A stretch of 64,000 nt of DNA from Gaetbulibacter sp. 4G1 (GTDB lineage Bacteria; Bacteroidota; Bacteroidia; Flavobacteriales; Flavobacteriaceae): the NCBI RefSeq assembly GCF_002741945.1, contig NZ_MDVN01000022.1, forward strand, positions 948,584-1,012,583, written 5' to 3'. The notes under the pieces are model-generated. The model saw nothing but the letters and a program-made list of their open reading frames with translations. It had not been told where the DNA came from and searched no databases. Within the stretch, counting starts at the first letter, position 1. Each line of letters begins with the position of its first letter. The position numbers and the translations under genes are program-made. Positions 1 through 8,126 of this stretch are shown one piece after another.

Positions 1-2
1 GG

Positions 3-50
3 ATTATTGCTATTGGTTCAGTTTTAGGATATTTACTTCTACTTTTTTAA
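3..50 (+). CDS. C-terminal tail of a gene entering from the left edge
   Basis: An open frame runs in from the window edge and stops at TAA 48-50. The visible residues, ending GYLLLLF, are all small or hydrophobic, which fits the last membrane helix of an inner-membrane protein. Its last 12 bases overlap the 3' end of the convergent gene at 39-761. Only 15 codons are visible, so no function can be given, and the frame could be open by chance. Confidence 0.35.
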   Translation: MIAIGSVLGYLLLLF

Positions 51-761
51 TATATCTGTGCCAAGGTAGCCATCAGCTTTGTTATAGTACCACGCTCTAT
101 TTTTTGGCATTTTTATACCGCTAATAATTTCTTCCCCAGTAAGTAAAATATATTCCCCACTATCTTTTTTAACTGAGCCTTTGTCATCAGTTTTATAAAA
201 TTGATAGACTTCCATAGCATAGTTTTCGGGATTGAAATAGAAATACCAAACGTCTTTTCCAACATTAGAATCGTAGTTTACCTTTAAAACTAAATAATCT
301 TTTCCTTTAAAAGTTTTTTGTTCAACCTTATTATCTATTATGGTACCATCATCTTTAAGTTTCATAGGCAATCCATATAAATAAGTATAATAGTTTTTAT
401 ATAGGTTTGCCCTTTCACAACTTAAATTATTAGCTTTTAAAACATCATCAGATATATTTTTTTCCCCGTTTAGGGATATAGTACAAGTATCTTTGTTTAG
501 GTTATATTCTGTTATTATAGTATCTCTTTTTGCTTTTAAATAAAAATGCTCCTCAGGCAAATTAATCACAATTTTAGAATTTCTATTTGAATTATTTGGT
601 GTTTCCATAATAACGTTAAAAGAAGCATTAAACGTTTCCCAATTATTATTTGGGTCGTGGTATTTAATAGCTTTATTAAGAAGCTCAGACCCACTTATTT
701 GTTGGCTAAAAGAAGTTAGGCCTAAAAATAAAGAGAAGCAGATAAATAAGTGAAGTTTCAT
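39..761 (-). CDS. Secreted protein, DUF6503-like / lipoprotein-sorting-like fold
   Basis: A 240-residue protein with a clear Sec signal peptide (MKLHLFICF..., cleavage near SFSQ). The rest is rich in beta strands, with a GKDYLVLKV segment and a YFYFNPENYAMEVYQF segment. This pattern is seen in Bacteroidota proteins of the DUF6503/LolA-like type; I assign that family from memory of such patterns. The start is set at ATG 761 because upstream in-frame codons run into the terminator hairpin at 791-816 that ends the neighbouring transporter gene. Two cysteines (in the DTCTIS and LSCERA segments) could form a disulfide after export. Role unknown; probably envelope-located. It follows the phosphate transporter on the same strand but behind a terminator, so it is likely transcribed separately. 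Confidence 0.7.
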   Translation of the reverse strand: MKLHLFICFSLFLGLTSFSQQISGSELLNKAIKYHDPNNNWETFNASFNVIMETPNNSNRNSKIVINLPEEHFYLKAKRDTIITEYNLNKDTCTISLNGEKNISDDVLKANNLSCERANLYKNYYTYLYGLPMKLKDDGTIIDNKVEQKTFKGKDYLVLKVNYDSNVGKDVWYFYFNPENYAMEVYQFYKTDDKGSVKKDSGEYILLTGEEIISGIKMPKNRAWYYNKADGYLGTDILKK

Positions 762-790
762 ATTGTGATTTTTGCTAAATATACAAAACA

Positions 791-816
791 AAAAACACCT
801 CAATTGAGGTGTTTTT
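791..816 (-). terminator. Rho-independent terminator after the PiT gene
   Basis: A perfect inverted repeat centred at 803/804 (AACACCTCAA / TTGAGGTGTT) is flanked by A and T runs on both sides, so it can act in either direction. It lies 21 bp past the stop of the minus-strand phosphate transporter, whose transcript it most likely ends. Confidence 0.85.
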
Positions 817-836
817 TTAAGTAATGTATTTGATTT

Positions 837-3140
837 TTATTCATCAGAGCTTTCGCTATTTTCTGTAGTTTCATCTACAACATTAATAGTTGCAGGTTCT
901 ACGGAAGCATCATGAGAGTTATGATACTCTTCCAGAAGATTCATAGTTGCTGTCAACAAATCTTTTGTTTCTAATAATAATCCAAAGTATAAGGTTGTGT
1001 TTTTTGGACTAGATTCTTCTGTTCTTGTTCTGGCTACTTGCTTAACAATTTTATCGGTAACTAAGTCGAAAATTTCTTTTTTGCGATTAATAACCAATCC
1101 TATTTGCTCAAAAGAGCGAGAGTTAAAAGCTTCTTTCGTATCATTAAGCAAAGCTTCTAAAGCATCGTCAATTTCCTTAAGCTCTTTAATTTGACTAAAT
1201 TTAAGCTTCTTATGGTTATTATTAATGTGTTTATGACTTACTTTAGAAATATATTCTAAAGATTGTACAATATCTTCTAAGTAACCTAATATATTAATAT
1301 AAAAGCTGCTGGCCCTTAAACTTGTTTCATCTAAATTTTTAATAAAATAGAAGATGTTATCACGTAAGCTATCAACTTCTTCAGATAATTTAGCAACTTG
1401 TTTTTTATTCTTTTTTAGTAAAGTTAGATCTTGTTTAGCTAAGCCTTTTACTGCATTAGTATAAATTTTATTTCCACGTTTTACAACGTTGGCAATATTA
1501 TCAGCACTTTCATGAATTACGCCTTGTACAGATCTGCTACCCGTTTCTTTTAAGCTATCTTCATCGTTTGCTTTTGTAGATTTATTTTTATGTGATTTGT
1601 AGTTTCTGTATAGTAAGAAAGCTGTAATAAGTAATAATATTGGTGTCATTACTTGTGGGTTCCAATTTATTAAAAACACTACAGTACCCGCAGCAATAAA
1701 TGCCCCAATTGCGGTTCCAAACCAACCTCCAATAACATTTAAAACGCCAGCTACACGATATACAGCACTTTCTCTTCCCCAAGCTCTATCGGCTAAAGAG
1801 GTTCCCATAGCAACCATAAATGTTACATAAGTTGTAGATAATGGTAGTTTCATAGATGTAGCAATAGCAATTAATACACCTGCTACCATAAGATTTACAG
1901 AAGCTCTAATCATATCAAATGCCGGAGCATCAATACTTTGGTCTTTTGTTAAAATGATATCTGATTTTTGGAAACTATTGTTTATCCCGTTTAAGAAAGA
2001 GTTTGGTAAAATAGCACTAAAATAACTCGATAAAGCTGATGACCCTTTAACTACTGCTCTAGATAATGCATTAGGTTCAAACTTCTCATGAGTATCACCT
2101 TGTCTAGATAAGCTAATTTCGGTCTCTGCTACAGTTTTGGCTTTTTTAGAAAGCCACAAAGTTGCTACCATAATTGCACCTGCAATAAAAAGTAATAATG
2201 GTTCGGCTGGTACTTTTTTGTCTAGAACAGCCATAGACATTGTTGTATCCATACCTCCAGCTACCCAAGCCTCATATGAATGATACGCTGCCATTGGTAC
2301 ACCAATAAAGTTTACTAAATCGTTACCTGAAAATGCTAACGCTAACCCAAAAGTTCCAATAGCTATAACTACCAATAAAACGGTTTTCTTAGTTAATTTC
2401 TCGAATATAAATGAGAACAATGTCCAAAAAGCAAAACTACCTATAATGATAAAAATTTCATTCCCTTCAAGCAAACCTTTTAGTTCTTTATAATAAGGTG
2501 TCCCTTTTAATCCTTTTAAGAAGATAAAATAAGTAATGGCTGTTAATGCAACGCCACCAAAAAGAATTCCAAAATTCTTTATTTTTTTCTCGTAGTTAAA
2601 TGTAAAAATAACACGCGAAATCCATTGTACAATGGCACCTACAGTAAAAGCTATAAATACAGATAATAAGATTCCACTTATAATTGTTATCGCTTTTTCC
2701 TGATTTATATAACTTCCTAAATCTGCAAATGTTTGAGTATCTGAAGCTCCTATTTTTATTAAAGACATTACAACAGCTGCCCCTAATAAATTAAATACAA
2801 TAGATACTGTTGTTGAAGTAGGTAAGCCTAGTGTATTAAAGAAGTCTAGTAACAGTATATCTGTTATCATAACAGCCATAAAGATTAGCATGATCTCACC
2901 AAATTCAAATTGCGCAGGAACAAAAATTCCTTTTCTAGCAACTTCCATCATTCCACTTGAAAAAACGGCTCCTATAAAAATTCCTAAACTAGCAACAATC
3001 ATTATTGTTCTTATAGAAATAGCTTTAGAACCAATAGCAGAATTTAAGAAGTTAATAGCATCATTACTTACGCCTACTATAATATCAGCGACTGCTAAAA
3101 TTGTAATTGCTATTACCATTAATAAATACATATTCTCCAT
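837..3140 (-). CDS. Inorganic phosphate transporter, PiT family with PhoU-like tail
   Basis: A 767-residue inner-membrane protein. The N-terminal part holds the PiT signature around GVSNDAINFLNSAIGSKAI and a partner repeat near residues 425-450 (MKLPLSTTYVTFMVAMG), giving two inverted PiT repeats with about 11 membrane helices. The last ~230 residues are soluble, helical and charged, resembling a PhoU/DUF47-type domain, so the protein is longer than a bare PiT carrier. PiT proteins take up phosphate using a cation gradient. Start set at ATG 3140, since the only upstream in-frame codon is a TTG inside the promoter. It follows the phosphate porin by 72 bp but has its own promoter with two TAACA repeats 11 bp apart, so it is likely induced by phosphate starvation. 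Ends at a strong terminator. Confidence 0.93.
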   Translation of the reverse strand: MENMYLLMVIAITILAVADIIVGVSNDAINFLNSAIGSKAISIRTIMIVASLGIFIGAVFSSGMMEVARKGIFVPAQFEFGEIMLIFMAVMITDILLLDFFNTLGLPTSTTVSIVFNLLGAAVVMSLIKIGASDTQTFADLGSYINQEKAITIISGILLSVFIAFTVGAIVQWISRVIFTFNYEKKIKNFGILFGGVALTAITYFIFLKGLKGTPYYKELKGLLEGNEIFIIIGSFAFWTLFSFIFEKLTKKTVLLVVIAIGTFGLALAFSGNDLVNFIGVPMAAYHSYEAWVAGGMDTTMSMAVLDKKVPAEPLLLFIAGAIMVATLWLSKKAKTVAETEISLSRQGDTHEKFEPNALSRAVVKGSSALSSYFSAILPNSFLNGINNSFQKSDIILTKDQSIDAPAFDMIRASVNLMVAGVLIAIATSMKLPLSTTYVTFMVAMGTSLADRAWGRESAVYRVAGVLNVIGGWFGTAIGAFIAAGTVVFLINWNPQVMTPILLLITAFLLYRNYKSHKNKSTKANDEDSLKETGSRSVQGVIHESADNIANVVKRGNKIYTNAVKGLAKQDLTLLKKNKKQVAKLSEEVDSLRDNIFYFIKNLDETSLRASSFYINILGYLEDIVQSLEYISKVSHKHINNNHKKLKFSQIKELKEIDDALEALLNDTKEAFNSRSFEQIGLVINRKKEIFDLVTDKIVKQVARTRTEESSPKNTTLYFGLLLETKDLLTATMNLLEEYHNSHDASVEPATINVVDETTENSESSDE

Positions 3141-3155
3141 ATATTTTTGATTTTG

Positions 3156-3199
3156 CAAATATCTTGACTGTTTGGGTCAGATATGTTATGTTAATGTTA
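3156..3199 (-). promoter_or_regulatory. PhoB-type promoter of the PiT gene
   Basis: Read on the minus strand, two 11-bp repeats, TAACATTAACA (3199-3189) and TAACATATCTG (3188-3178), are followed by a third 11-bp unit without the motif and then by CAAGATATTTG, whose GATATTTG is close to the TAnnTTTG -7 element. The repeats sit in 11-bp register with TTTG, as in the porin, lipoprotein and 10075 promoters. The element lies inside the 72-bp gap between the porin stop and the PiT start. Confidence 0.65.
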
Positions 3200-3212
3200 T
3201 GTTTTATTTATT

Positions 3213-4418
3213 TTAAAAATGAATGTCAAATCCTAGTCTAAACGTTATATTGTCCTTGTTCCCGTCTGTAGTAGTATAATTAATATCTGACTGCACCTTT
3301 AATTTATGACCTACAACAAATTTATTAAAACCAAGTGTATATTGCTTTCTTGGGAGTGTGTTTGTAACAGTCTCATAATCTACTGTTGTAAAACGACCTA
3401 CTAATTCGTAATTGCTTTTAAATAAATAACCAGCTTGTAAATTTAAGGCATTACCTGTTAAAACAATATCACCGGTTGGTGTAACACCATCTAAATCTAT
3501 TGCTACAGGACTATCTGCGGTTCTCTTTGCATATTCTCCCATAAAAGAAAAACCATCATATTTAAACATAGCATCAGCAAAAAATGTAGTAATGTCTGTT
3601 TCGTATAAAGTGCCATCACTTCTAAACATGTAATCACCAGAAAAGCCTCTTTCTCTAACAGCATCTTGATTCAAGTTATAAGTAAAACCAACCATTAATT
3701 TAGGTTTAACTTCACGTTTTAAATCAGATTGACTGTAATCACCTTTAGATTTAAAAGTTCCAAAAGGTAAAAACTCTAAACGGGTGGTGTATTGTAAACC
3801 TCCTTCATTTCCTTCAGTAACATTACGTCCTTCTCCCTGTGAGATTGAAAATTTTTCACGCATTAAAAAATCACCTCCTAAACTAGTTTTATGTCGTAAT
3901 TGAACTCCTAAATCTCGGTCAATATTAAAACGACTGTTTAATAAAGAACGATCAATTAATTGAAGATTAGCCGAAGATACAACACGTTCAACGTTACCTG
4001 GAAGTTTTGTTTGTCCAGCCCATAGCTCCCAATTTCCTGCAAAATTCCACATAATTACTGCATCTAAAATATAACGCGGTGTATTTCTGTTAAATTGATT
4101 AGCTCCAGATATATCTCTGTTTGAAAGTCCTAACTCTAATTTATACTTAAGTTTTGGGCTGTATGCAAAACCATCAAATTTTAAACGAGCACGCCTTACA
4201 ATAAAGTTATGTTCAGGGCTTCCATATTGATTGCCATCATGATCCCATGATGAAATTGAACGTACTTGAAAACGAGGTGCGAACTTAACGCTAAAAGAAC
4301 TGTCTTTAGCTGTGAAATTTATTAAACCTTTACCAAACTTGGTATCACTAATTTCTTGAGAATAAAGAGATGTAAGCGCTAAAAAAGTAATAGCTACTAG
4401 AGTAAATTTAAGTTTCAT
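3213..4418 (-). CDS. Phosphate-selective porin (OprO/OprP family)
   Basis: A 401-residue outer-membrane beta-barrel with an N-terminal signal peptide (cleavage near SLYSQ) and a C-terminal aromatic strand ending RLGFDIHF. The segments FAPRFQVRSISSWDHD, NFIVRRARLKFDGFAY and WAGQTKLPGNVERV match the porin O/P family, which lets phosphate or polyphosphate through the outer membrane. It sits directly upstream of the PiT carrier in the same direction, so together they form an outer-to-inner membrane phosphate route. Its promoter carries three 11-bp PhoB-type repeats. The family assignment is firm; strict phosphate selectivity is inferred from family and context. Confidence 0.9.
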   Translation of the reverse strand: MKLKFTLVAITFLALTSLYSQEISDTKFGKGLINFTAKDSSFSVKFAPRFQVRSISSWDHDGNQYGSPEHNFIVRRARLKFDGFAYSPKLKYKLELGLSNRDISGANQFNRNTPRYILDAVIMWNFAGNWELWAGQTKLPGNVERVVSSANLQLIDRSLLNSRFNIDRDLGVQLRHKTSLGGDFLMREKFSISQGEGRNVTEGNEGGLQYTTRLEFLPFGTFKSKGDYSQSDLKREVKPKLMVGFTYNLNQDAVRERGFSGDYMFRSDGTLYETDITTFFADAMFKYDGFSFMGEYAKRTADSPVAIDLDGVTPTGDIVLTGNALNLQAGYLFKSNYELVGRFTTVDYETVTNTLPRKQYTLGFNKFVVGHKLKVQSDINYTTTDGNKDNITFRLGFDIHF

Positions 4419-4443
4419 TATAATTTTTTAGTTTTTGTCGCTG

Positions 4444-4487
4444 CAAAGAACTAAAACCAATGTTAACTTAATGTTTCCTAATGATTA
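4444..4487 (-). promoter_or_regulatory. PhoB-type promoter of the porin gene
   Basis: Minus-strand units of 11 bp: TAATCATTAGG, AAACATTAAGT, TAACATTGGTT and then TTAGTTCTTTG, where CTTTGC is the -7 core. The same TAATC-TTAGG unit recurs in the promoter at 9489-9565. Transcription should begin about 20 bp before ATG 4418. Confidence 0.65.
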
Positions 4488-4497
4488 ATTTTTAGAC

Positions 4498-4602
4498 AAA
4501 AAAGACTGCCTTGGCCTAAGGCAGCCTCATTAGAAATCATAATAATGTAGTCGACAAAAACTAATAGATTATATGAAATACTAATTGTTTTGTCTTAAGA
4601 CA
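4498..4602 (-). ncRNA. Candidate phosphate-controlled small RNA
   Basis: On the minus strand a promoter-like element (GATATTTG at 4613-4606, identical to that of the PiT gene) is followed after about 105 nt by a Rho-independent terminator: the stem CTGCCTT/AAGGCAG (4524-4506) and a six-T run ending near 4498. No convincing open frame lies between; the first ATG is followed at once by TCT TAA. A second stem can form from GACAAAA (4594-4588) with TTTTGTC (4559-4553). A terminator here is otherwise unexplained, because the next minus-strand gene upstream already ends at the terminator at 5161-5193. Function and targets are unknown. Predicted from sequence only. Confidence 0.5.
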
Positions 4603-4605
4603 TGG

Positions 4606-4660
4606 CAAATATCATGGTTTAAGTTAATGTGAATGTAACCCCAATATTAAGTTATTATTA
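4606..4660 (-). promoter_or_regulatory. PhoB-type promoter of the candidate small RNA
   Basis: Counting back in 11-bp steps from TTTG on the minus strand gives CATGATATTTG, TTAACTTAAAC, TTACATTCACA, TAATATTGGGG and TAATAATAACT. The order TAAT, TTACA, then the -7 unit resembles the proximal half of the 9489-9565 promoter. The repeats are weaker than in the gene promoters. Confidence 0.45.
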
Positions 4661-4732
4661 AGCTTTCCAATGTTAAATCTTCATCAATAATTTTTTTGTA
4701 AAATGCTAACAATCAATATTTTATAATTTCAA

Positions 4733-4787
4733 TGTTAATTCAACGTTAAGTGAAGGTTGTTTTAATGTTATGCGATTTGTATATTTG
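4733..4787 (+). promoter_or_regulatory. PhoB-type promoter of the MORN-like gene
   Basis: Four direct repeats begin exactly 11 bp apart: TGTTAATTCAA (4733), CGTTAAGTGAA (4744), GGTTGTTTTAA (4755), TGTTATGCGAT (4766). They are followed by a perfect -7 element TATATTTG at 4780-4787. The TGTTA word points along transcription here, while the minus-strand promoters read TAACA along transcription. Confidence 0.7.
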
Positions 4788-4815
4788 AATTATAATAATA
4801 TAAACCCCCATAATT

Positions 4816-5139
4816 ATGAAGAAATCAATTTTATTACTTTTCACCTTTTTAATTACTGTGGTATCTTTTGCACAAGAAAAGCAAAAGAGAGATTTAAAGC
4901 TTAATAAAGAAACAAACTTGATTGATGCTGTTTATTATCATGAGAATGGTACTGTAAGTCAAACAGGGTCATTTACCGCTGATGGTAAATTGCAAGGACA
5001 GTGGCTAAGCTTTAACACAGAAGGAGAAAAAATCGTTTCTGCAAATTATGATAATGGTAAAAAAGTCGGCAAATGGATTCATTGGATTGAAGGCAAAAAA
5101 AAGGTTGTTAATTATGACAATAATGTAGCTTCTTTATAA
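4816..5139 (+). CDS. Small secreted MORN-repeat-like protein
   Basis: A 107-residue exported protein with a signal peptide (MKKSILLLFTFLITVVSFAQ). The mature part contains repeats of the form YY.NG.....G....DGK..G.W (residues ~38-62 and ~71-90), the pattern of MORN/YwqK-like beta-hairpin repeats. Such small proteins are common in Flavobacteriia, and no biochemical role is known to me. A strong four-repeat PhoB-type promoter precedes it, and a shared bidirectional terminator at 5161-5193 separates it from the convergent TonB receptor. Context says it belongs to the phosphate-starvation response; what it does there is open. The YwqK antitoxin label used for this repeat family should not be taken as function. 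Confidence 0.75.
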   Translation: MKKSILLLFTFLITVVSFAQEKQKRDLKLNKETNLIDAVYYHENGTVSQTGSFTADGKLQGQWLSFNTEGEKIVSANYDNGKKVGKWIHWIEGKKKVVNYDNNVASL

Positions 5140-5160
5140 GTTAACTCCAATTTTGAAATA

Positions 5161-5193
5161 AAAAAATCGCCTAAATTTTAGGCGATTTTTTTG
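5161..5193. terminator. Bidirectional terminator between convergent genes
   Basis: A-run, ATCGCCTAAA / TTTAGGCGAT stem, T-run. It serves both the plus-strand gene ending at 5139 and the minus-strand TonB receptor ending at 5217. Confidence 0.85.
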
Positions 5194-5216
5194 TTTTAAA
5201 CTTATTTTATTATAGT

Positions 5217-8045
5217 TTAAAATTTATATGAGTAACCAATTGAAAACTCTGTTCCTGGCTCTCTTAAAGAAAATATTTGGTCTTTAGCTCTAAATGATTG
5301 GTATACACTTTCTCTTTCGCTGCCTAGAATGTTTGAAACTTTTATATCAATTGAAGATTTTTTGCTTTCTCCAAAAGACTTATTTAATGTAAAGTTTAAG
5401 CTTTCAAAAGGCTTAGTAAATACATCTGGAACACCACCCAAACCAACAACTTCAAGTGTTTTTCCTTGCATGTTGAAAAACAACCCGGTTTGTAACCCTA
5501 GGTCTTCATTAGAATAGTTTAAACTTGTATTTATTAAGAAAGGCGATTGCCCTTGTAGGTTTCTTTTTCTGTCAATAGTTTCCCCTGTCCTTGCATTGGC
5601 TTGTCTAGAGTTAAACTCTTCATCAGACATAGTTAATTTAGATTCTGTAACAGAAGCGTTTAAAGAAAACTTAAGGTTTTTTAATCCTTCAGAAATGAAA
5701 CCTAGGTGTTTTCTAAATTCTACTTCAGCTCCATATACTTTTGCGCTACCTAAATTTCCAATTGTTAGTTGGGTCGGGGCAGAAGCAAAAAATGATTTTT
5801 CAAGAGGGTCAGTAAAATCTTTATAAAAAGCACTTACTGCAAACATTTGTCCAGCATCACCAAAATTTTCGAATCTTAAATCGAAGTTGTTTACGTATGT
5901 TGGTTTTAAATTGATATTACCAATAAACAACCTGTCTGTAATTGGGTCGAAAATTTGAGATAATGATGCCTCTTTAAATGATGGTCTTGCTGTGGTTCTG
6001 TAATAAGACGAACGTATATTTGATTTTTCTGTAACTGCATAAATAAAGTTTGCAGATGGAAATAAATCATATTCATCTAATACTTTAAACCGATCATATA
6101 ATTCGGTACCATCTTGTCCTGTATAATATGATGTAAATGCTTCTGCTCTTAAGCCTAAAATTGATTTTAAATTCTCAGTAATATTAAATTCGTTAGAGAC
6201 ATATGTTGAAGAAATATGTTGTTCTCCTTCATAAGCATCATTTGGGTTGAATATATCCCCAGAAATAAGATATGTACCATTATTATTGTCTCTACTCCAA
6301 ATATTTTCGGGCAATAATATATTGTTTGGATTTCCGTCGGCAACTGGTGTCCCATTGTTATCAAAAGTCCAGTCATCAACACTAAAGTCTCTAAATTTGT
6401 AAGTATGACCGCCTCCAAATTTTACTTTAGCGGGTTTGCCAAATAATTCATATTTTTTGCTGAAATCTAGTTTGCCAGCCCAATTTTCCTCTTGTAAAAA
6501 ACGCCAGATACGTATAGGGAATGTTGCTGCTGAAGCGCTAATAAAAAACTCTCCAGATTGTGATTCTTGTAGAGGAGTAACTCTATGATCTAAGTCATGA
6601 ACTTTTGAAATAGTAGGCGACAATTTCCAATCAAAATTCCAATCGTTTTCTGCTCCAAAAGAATGTTTACCGTTTAAAAGCACATTGGTAACAGAACGCT
6701 CAGTATAAGTAATAGCATCTTTAGTTAATGGCTCAAAACCTGATCCAGACCCAGATCCACCTTGTGCTACAAGTTGATTAAAAAAACCACCAGTAGACTC
6801 TCCATTTTGAATGTGTAGTACATTTACTCTAAATTTTGAGTTTTGGGTTTTAAATGTAAGCCCAACAAGTCCATTTAAAAGTACATTATTACTACCTTCA
6901 CTACCGCTTGAAATTCTATCTGTAACTAATTGATTGTTTGACTTATCATTTGCATCAATTGAGTATGCACCATCTAAACGGTTTTCGTAAAATGTAGTGC
7001 TGTTTTTGTATGAAAATGATGCTAAGTAACCCAATTTATTGTTTTCTCCTACTTCAAATTGATCACCTAATGTAAAACCAAAATCAAAGTTAGGGTTACT
7101 TGTACTTTGCTTTGCTCTTAACTCGTTATCAAAACGACCAGTAAGTGTTGTTAATAACCCTCTGTTTTCAAAAGTACCAGGAATATTTTGGTACCTATGT
7201 ATAGGTCTGCTTCTTGAGTTATCATCATATCCAAAAAAGTCAGTACTGCTTGCAGTCCCATTTAAGTAATTGTCTTTACCATGCATGCTTGGGTTGTAAC
7301 CAGCACCTAGAGATATTGAAGCTTCAAATTTTGTTGGAAAATCTTTAGTTACAATATCAACTACACCACCAGTAAAATCTGCAGGGTATTCTGCAGCAGC
7401 AGACTTAATTACTATAATATTATCTAAAATATTTGTTGGAAAAATATCCATTTGAATCGTGTTTCTATCTGGGTCTAAACCAGGAATGTCTACACCATTT
7501 AAAGTAGATTTTGTATAGCGATCTCCTAGACCTCTAACATATACATATTTACCGCCTTCAACTGAAACTCCTGGAACACTTTTAACAGCACTAGCTAAAT
7601 TACCAGCACCACTAGATTTTATACTTTGAGCCGATAAACCATCTAAAAGAGTAACAGATTTTTTTTGAATATTTAGTACTGCGTTTTCAGTATTTCGTTT
7701 AACACTTGTAGTAATAATTATTTCGTCTAAAGAGTTTGATGTTAATATAACATCTAGATCAAGGACCTGACCTGACTTAATTACAACGTCACTTATTTCT
7801 TTAGACTGATACCCTACAAAAGAAAAAATGATGGTGTAAGTTCCTTCATCAAGATTTAGTTGATATTTCCCATCAAAATCTGAAGTTGTACCTGTTGTAG
7901 TTCCTTTTACTAAAATATTAGCAAATGCCATAGGTTCATTATTATATTCGCCATCAAGCACATTTCCAGCCAAAGTTCCAGTTTGTGCATTTAAGCTAAA
8001 CAATGAACTTAAAAATAGGGTAAGAACTATATAAATATTTTTCAT
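5217..8045 (-). CDS. TonB-dependent outer-membrane receptor, phosphate-regulated
   Basis: A 942-residue receptor. In order: signal peptide (~1-20), a carboxypeptidase-like beta-sandwich (~22-110, FSFVGYQSKEIS), a plug domain (~130-230, with SAQSIKSSGAGNLASAVKS, RGLGDRYTKSTLNGVDIPG and FTGGVVDIVTKDFP), and a 22-strand barrel ending in FSIGYSYKF. Start taken at ATG 8045, since the upstream in-frame GTG lies in an RNA hairpin. It follows the beta-helix lipoprotein gene by 81 bp and probably shares its mRNA and its six-repeat PhoB-type promoter. It is likely to import a phosphorus-containing compound across the outer membrane; the actual ligand cannot be read from the sequence. Confidence 0.9.
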   Translation of the reverse strand: MKNIYIVLTLFLSSLFSLNAQTGTLAGNVLDGEYNNEPMAFANILVKGTTTGTTSDFDGKYQLNLDEGTYTIIFSFVGYQSKEISDVVIKSGQVLDLDVILTSNSLDEIIITTSVKRNTENAVLNIQKKSVTLLDGLSAQSIKSSGAGNLASAVKSVPGVSVEGGKYVYVRGLGDRYTKSTLNGVDIPGLDPDRNTIQMDIFPTNILDNIIVIKSAAAEYPADFTGGVVDIVTKDFPTKFEASISLGAGYNPSMHGKDNYLNGTASSTDFFGYDDNSRSRPIHRYQNIPGTFENRGLLTTLTGRFDNELRAKQSTSNPNFDFGFTLGDQFEVGENNKLGYLASFSYKNSTTFYENRLDGAYSIDANDKSNNQLVTDRISSGSEGSNNVLLNGLVGLTFKTQNSKFRVNVLHIQNGESTGGFFNQLVAQGGSGSGSGFEPLTKDAITYTERSVTNVLLNGKHSFGAENDWNFDWKLSPTISKVHDLDHRVTPLQESQSGEFFISASAATFPIRIWRFLQEENWAGKLDFSKKYELFGKPAKVKFGGGHTYKFRDFSVDDWTFDNNGTPVADGNPNNILLPENIWSRDNNNGTYLISGDIFNPNDAYEGEQHISSTYVSNEFNITENLKSILGLRAEAFTSYYTGQDGTELYDRFKVLDEYDLFPSANFIYAVTEKSNIRSSYYRTTARPSFKEASLSQIFDPITDRLFIGNINLKPTYVNNFDLRFENFGDAGQMFAVSAFYKDFTDPLEKSFFASAPTQLTIGNLGSAKVYGAEVEFRKHLGFISEGLKNLKFSLNASVTESKLTMSDEEFNSRQANARTGETIDRKRNLQGQSPFLINTSLNYSNEDLGLQTGLFFNMQGKTLEVVGLGGVPDVFTKPFESLNFTLNKSFGESKKSSIDIKVSNILGSERESVYQSFRAKDQIFSLREPGTEFSIGYSYKF

Positions 8046-8060
8046 GTATATAATTTGTAA

Positions 8061-8096
8061 ACTACTGCTCACTTTAAATTTATAGTAAGCAGTAGT
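8061..8096 (-). other. Intercistronic RNA hairpin before the TonB receptor gene
   Basis: Minus-strand RNA forms a 12-bp stem (ACTACTGCTTAC with GTGAGCAGTAGT, one G-U pair) around a 12-nt AT-only loop. It ends 16 nt before ATG 8045. There is no T tract, so it is not a classical terminator. It may be an mRNA processing or stability element that sets receptor level against lipoprotein level. Confidence 0.6.
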
Positions 8097-8126
8097 ACAT
8101 TTAATTTTTAATAAAATGGACTCTTT

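Larger units (their letters stand above)
4419..4815. other. 397-bp intergenic region with three phosphate-type promoters
   Basis: This gap holds no protein gene. From left to right it contains the porin promoter (minus, 4444-4487), a hairpin with a T tract on the minus strand (4498-4524), a predicted short RNA body (minus, to about 4602), a second minus-strand 11-bp-repeat promoter (4606-4660), and the plus-strand promoter of the next gene (4733-4787). Confidence 0.7.

Noticed and set aside
762..803. Upstream TTG start that would lengthen the DUF6503-like gene
   Set aside because: It lies in the terminator of the neighbouring gene, and the signal peptide begins at ATG 761. The same reasoning moved the starts of the genes beginning at 3140, 8045, 9446, 21638, 23439, 35916, 36042 and 55299 to internal ATG codons.
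4816..5139. MORN-like protein as an antitoxin
   Set aside because: The antitoxin label comes from a repeat family. This protein is exported and has no toxin partner.
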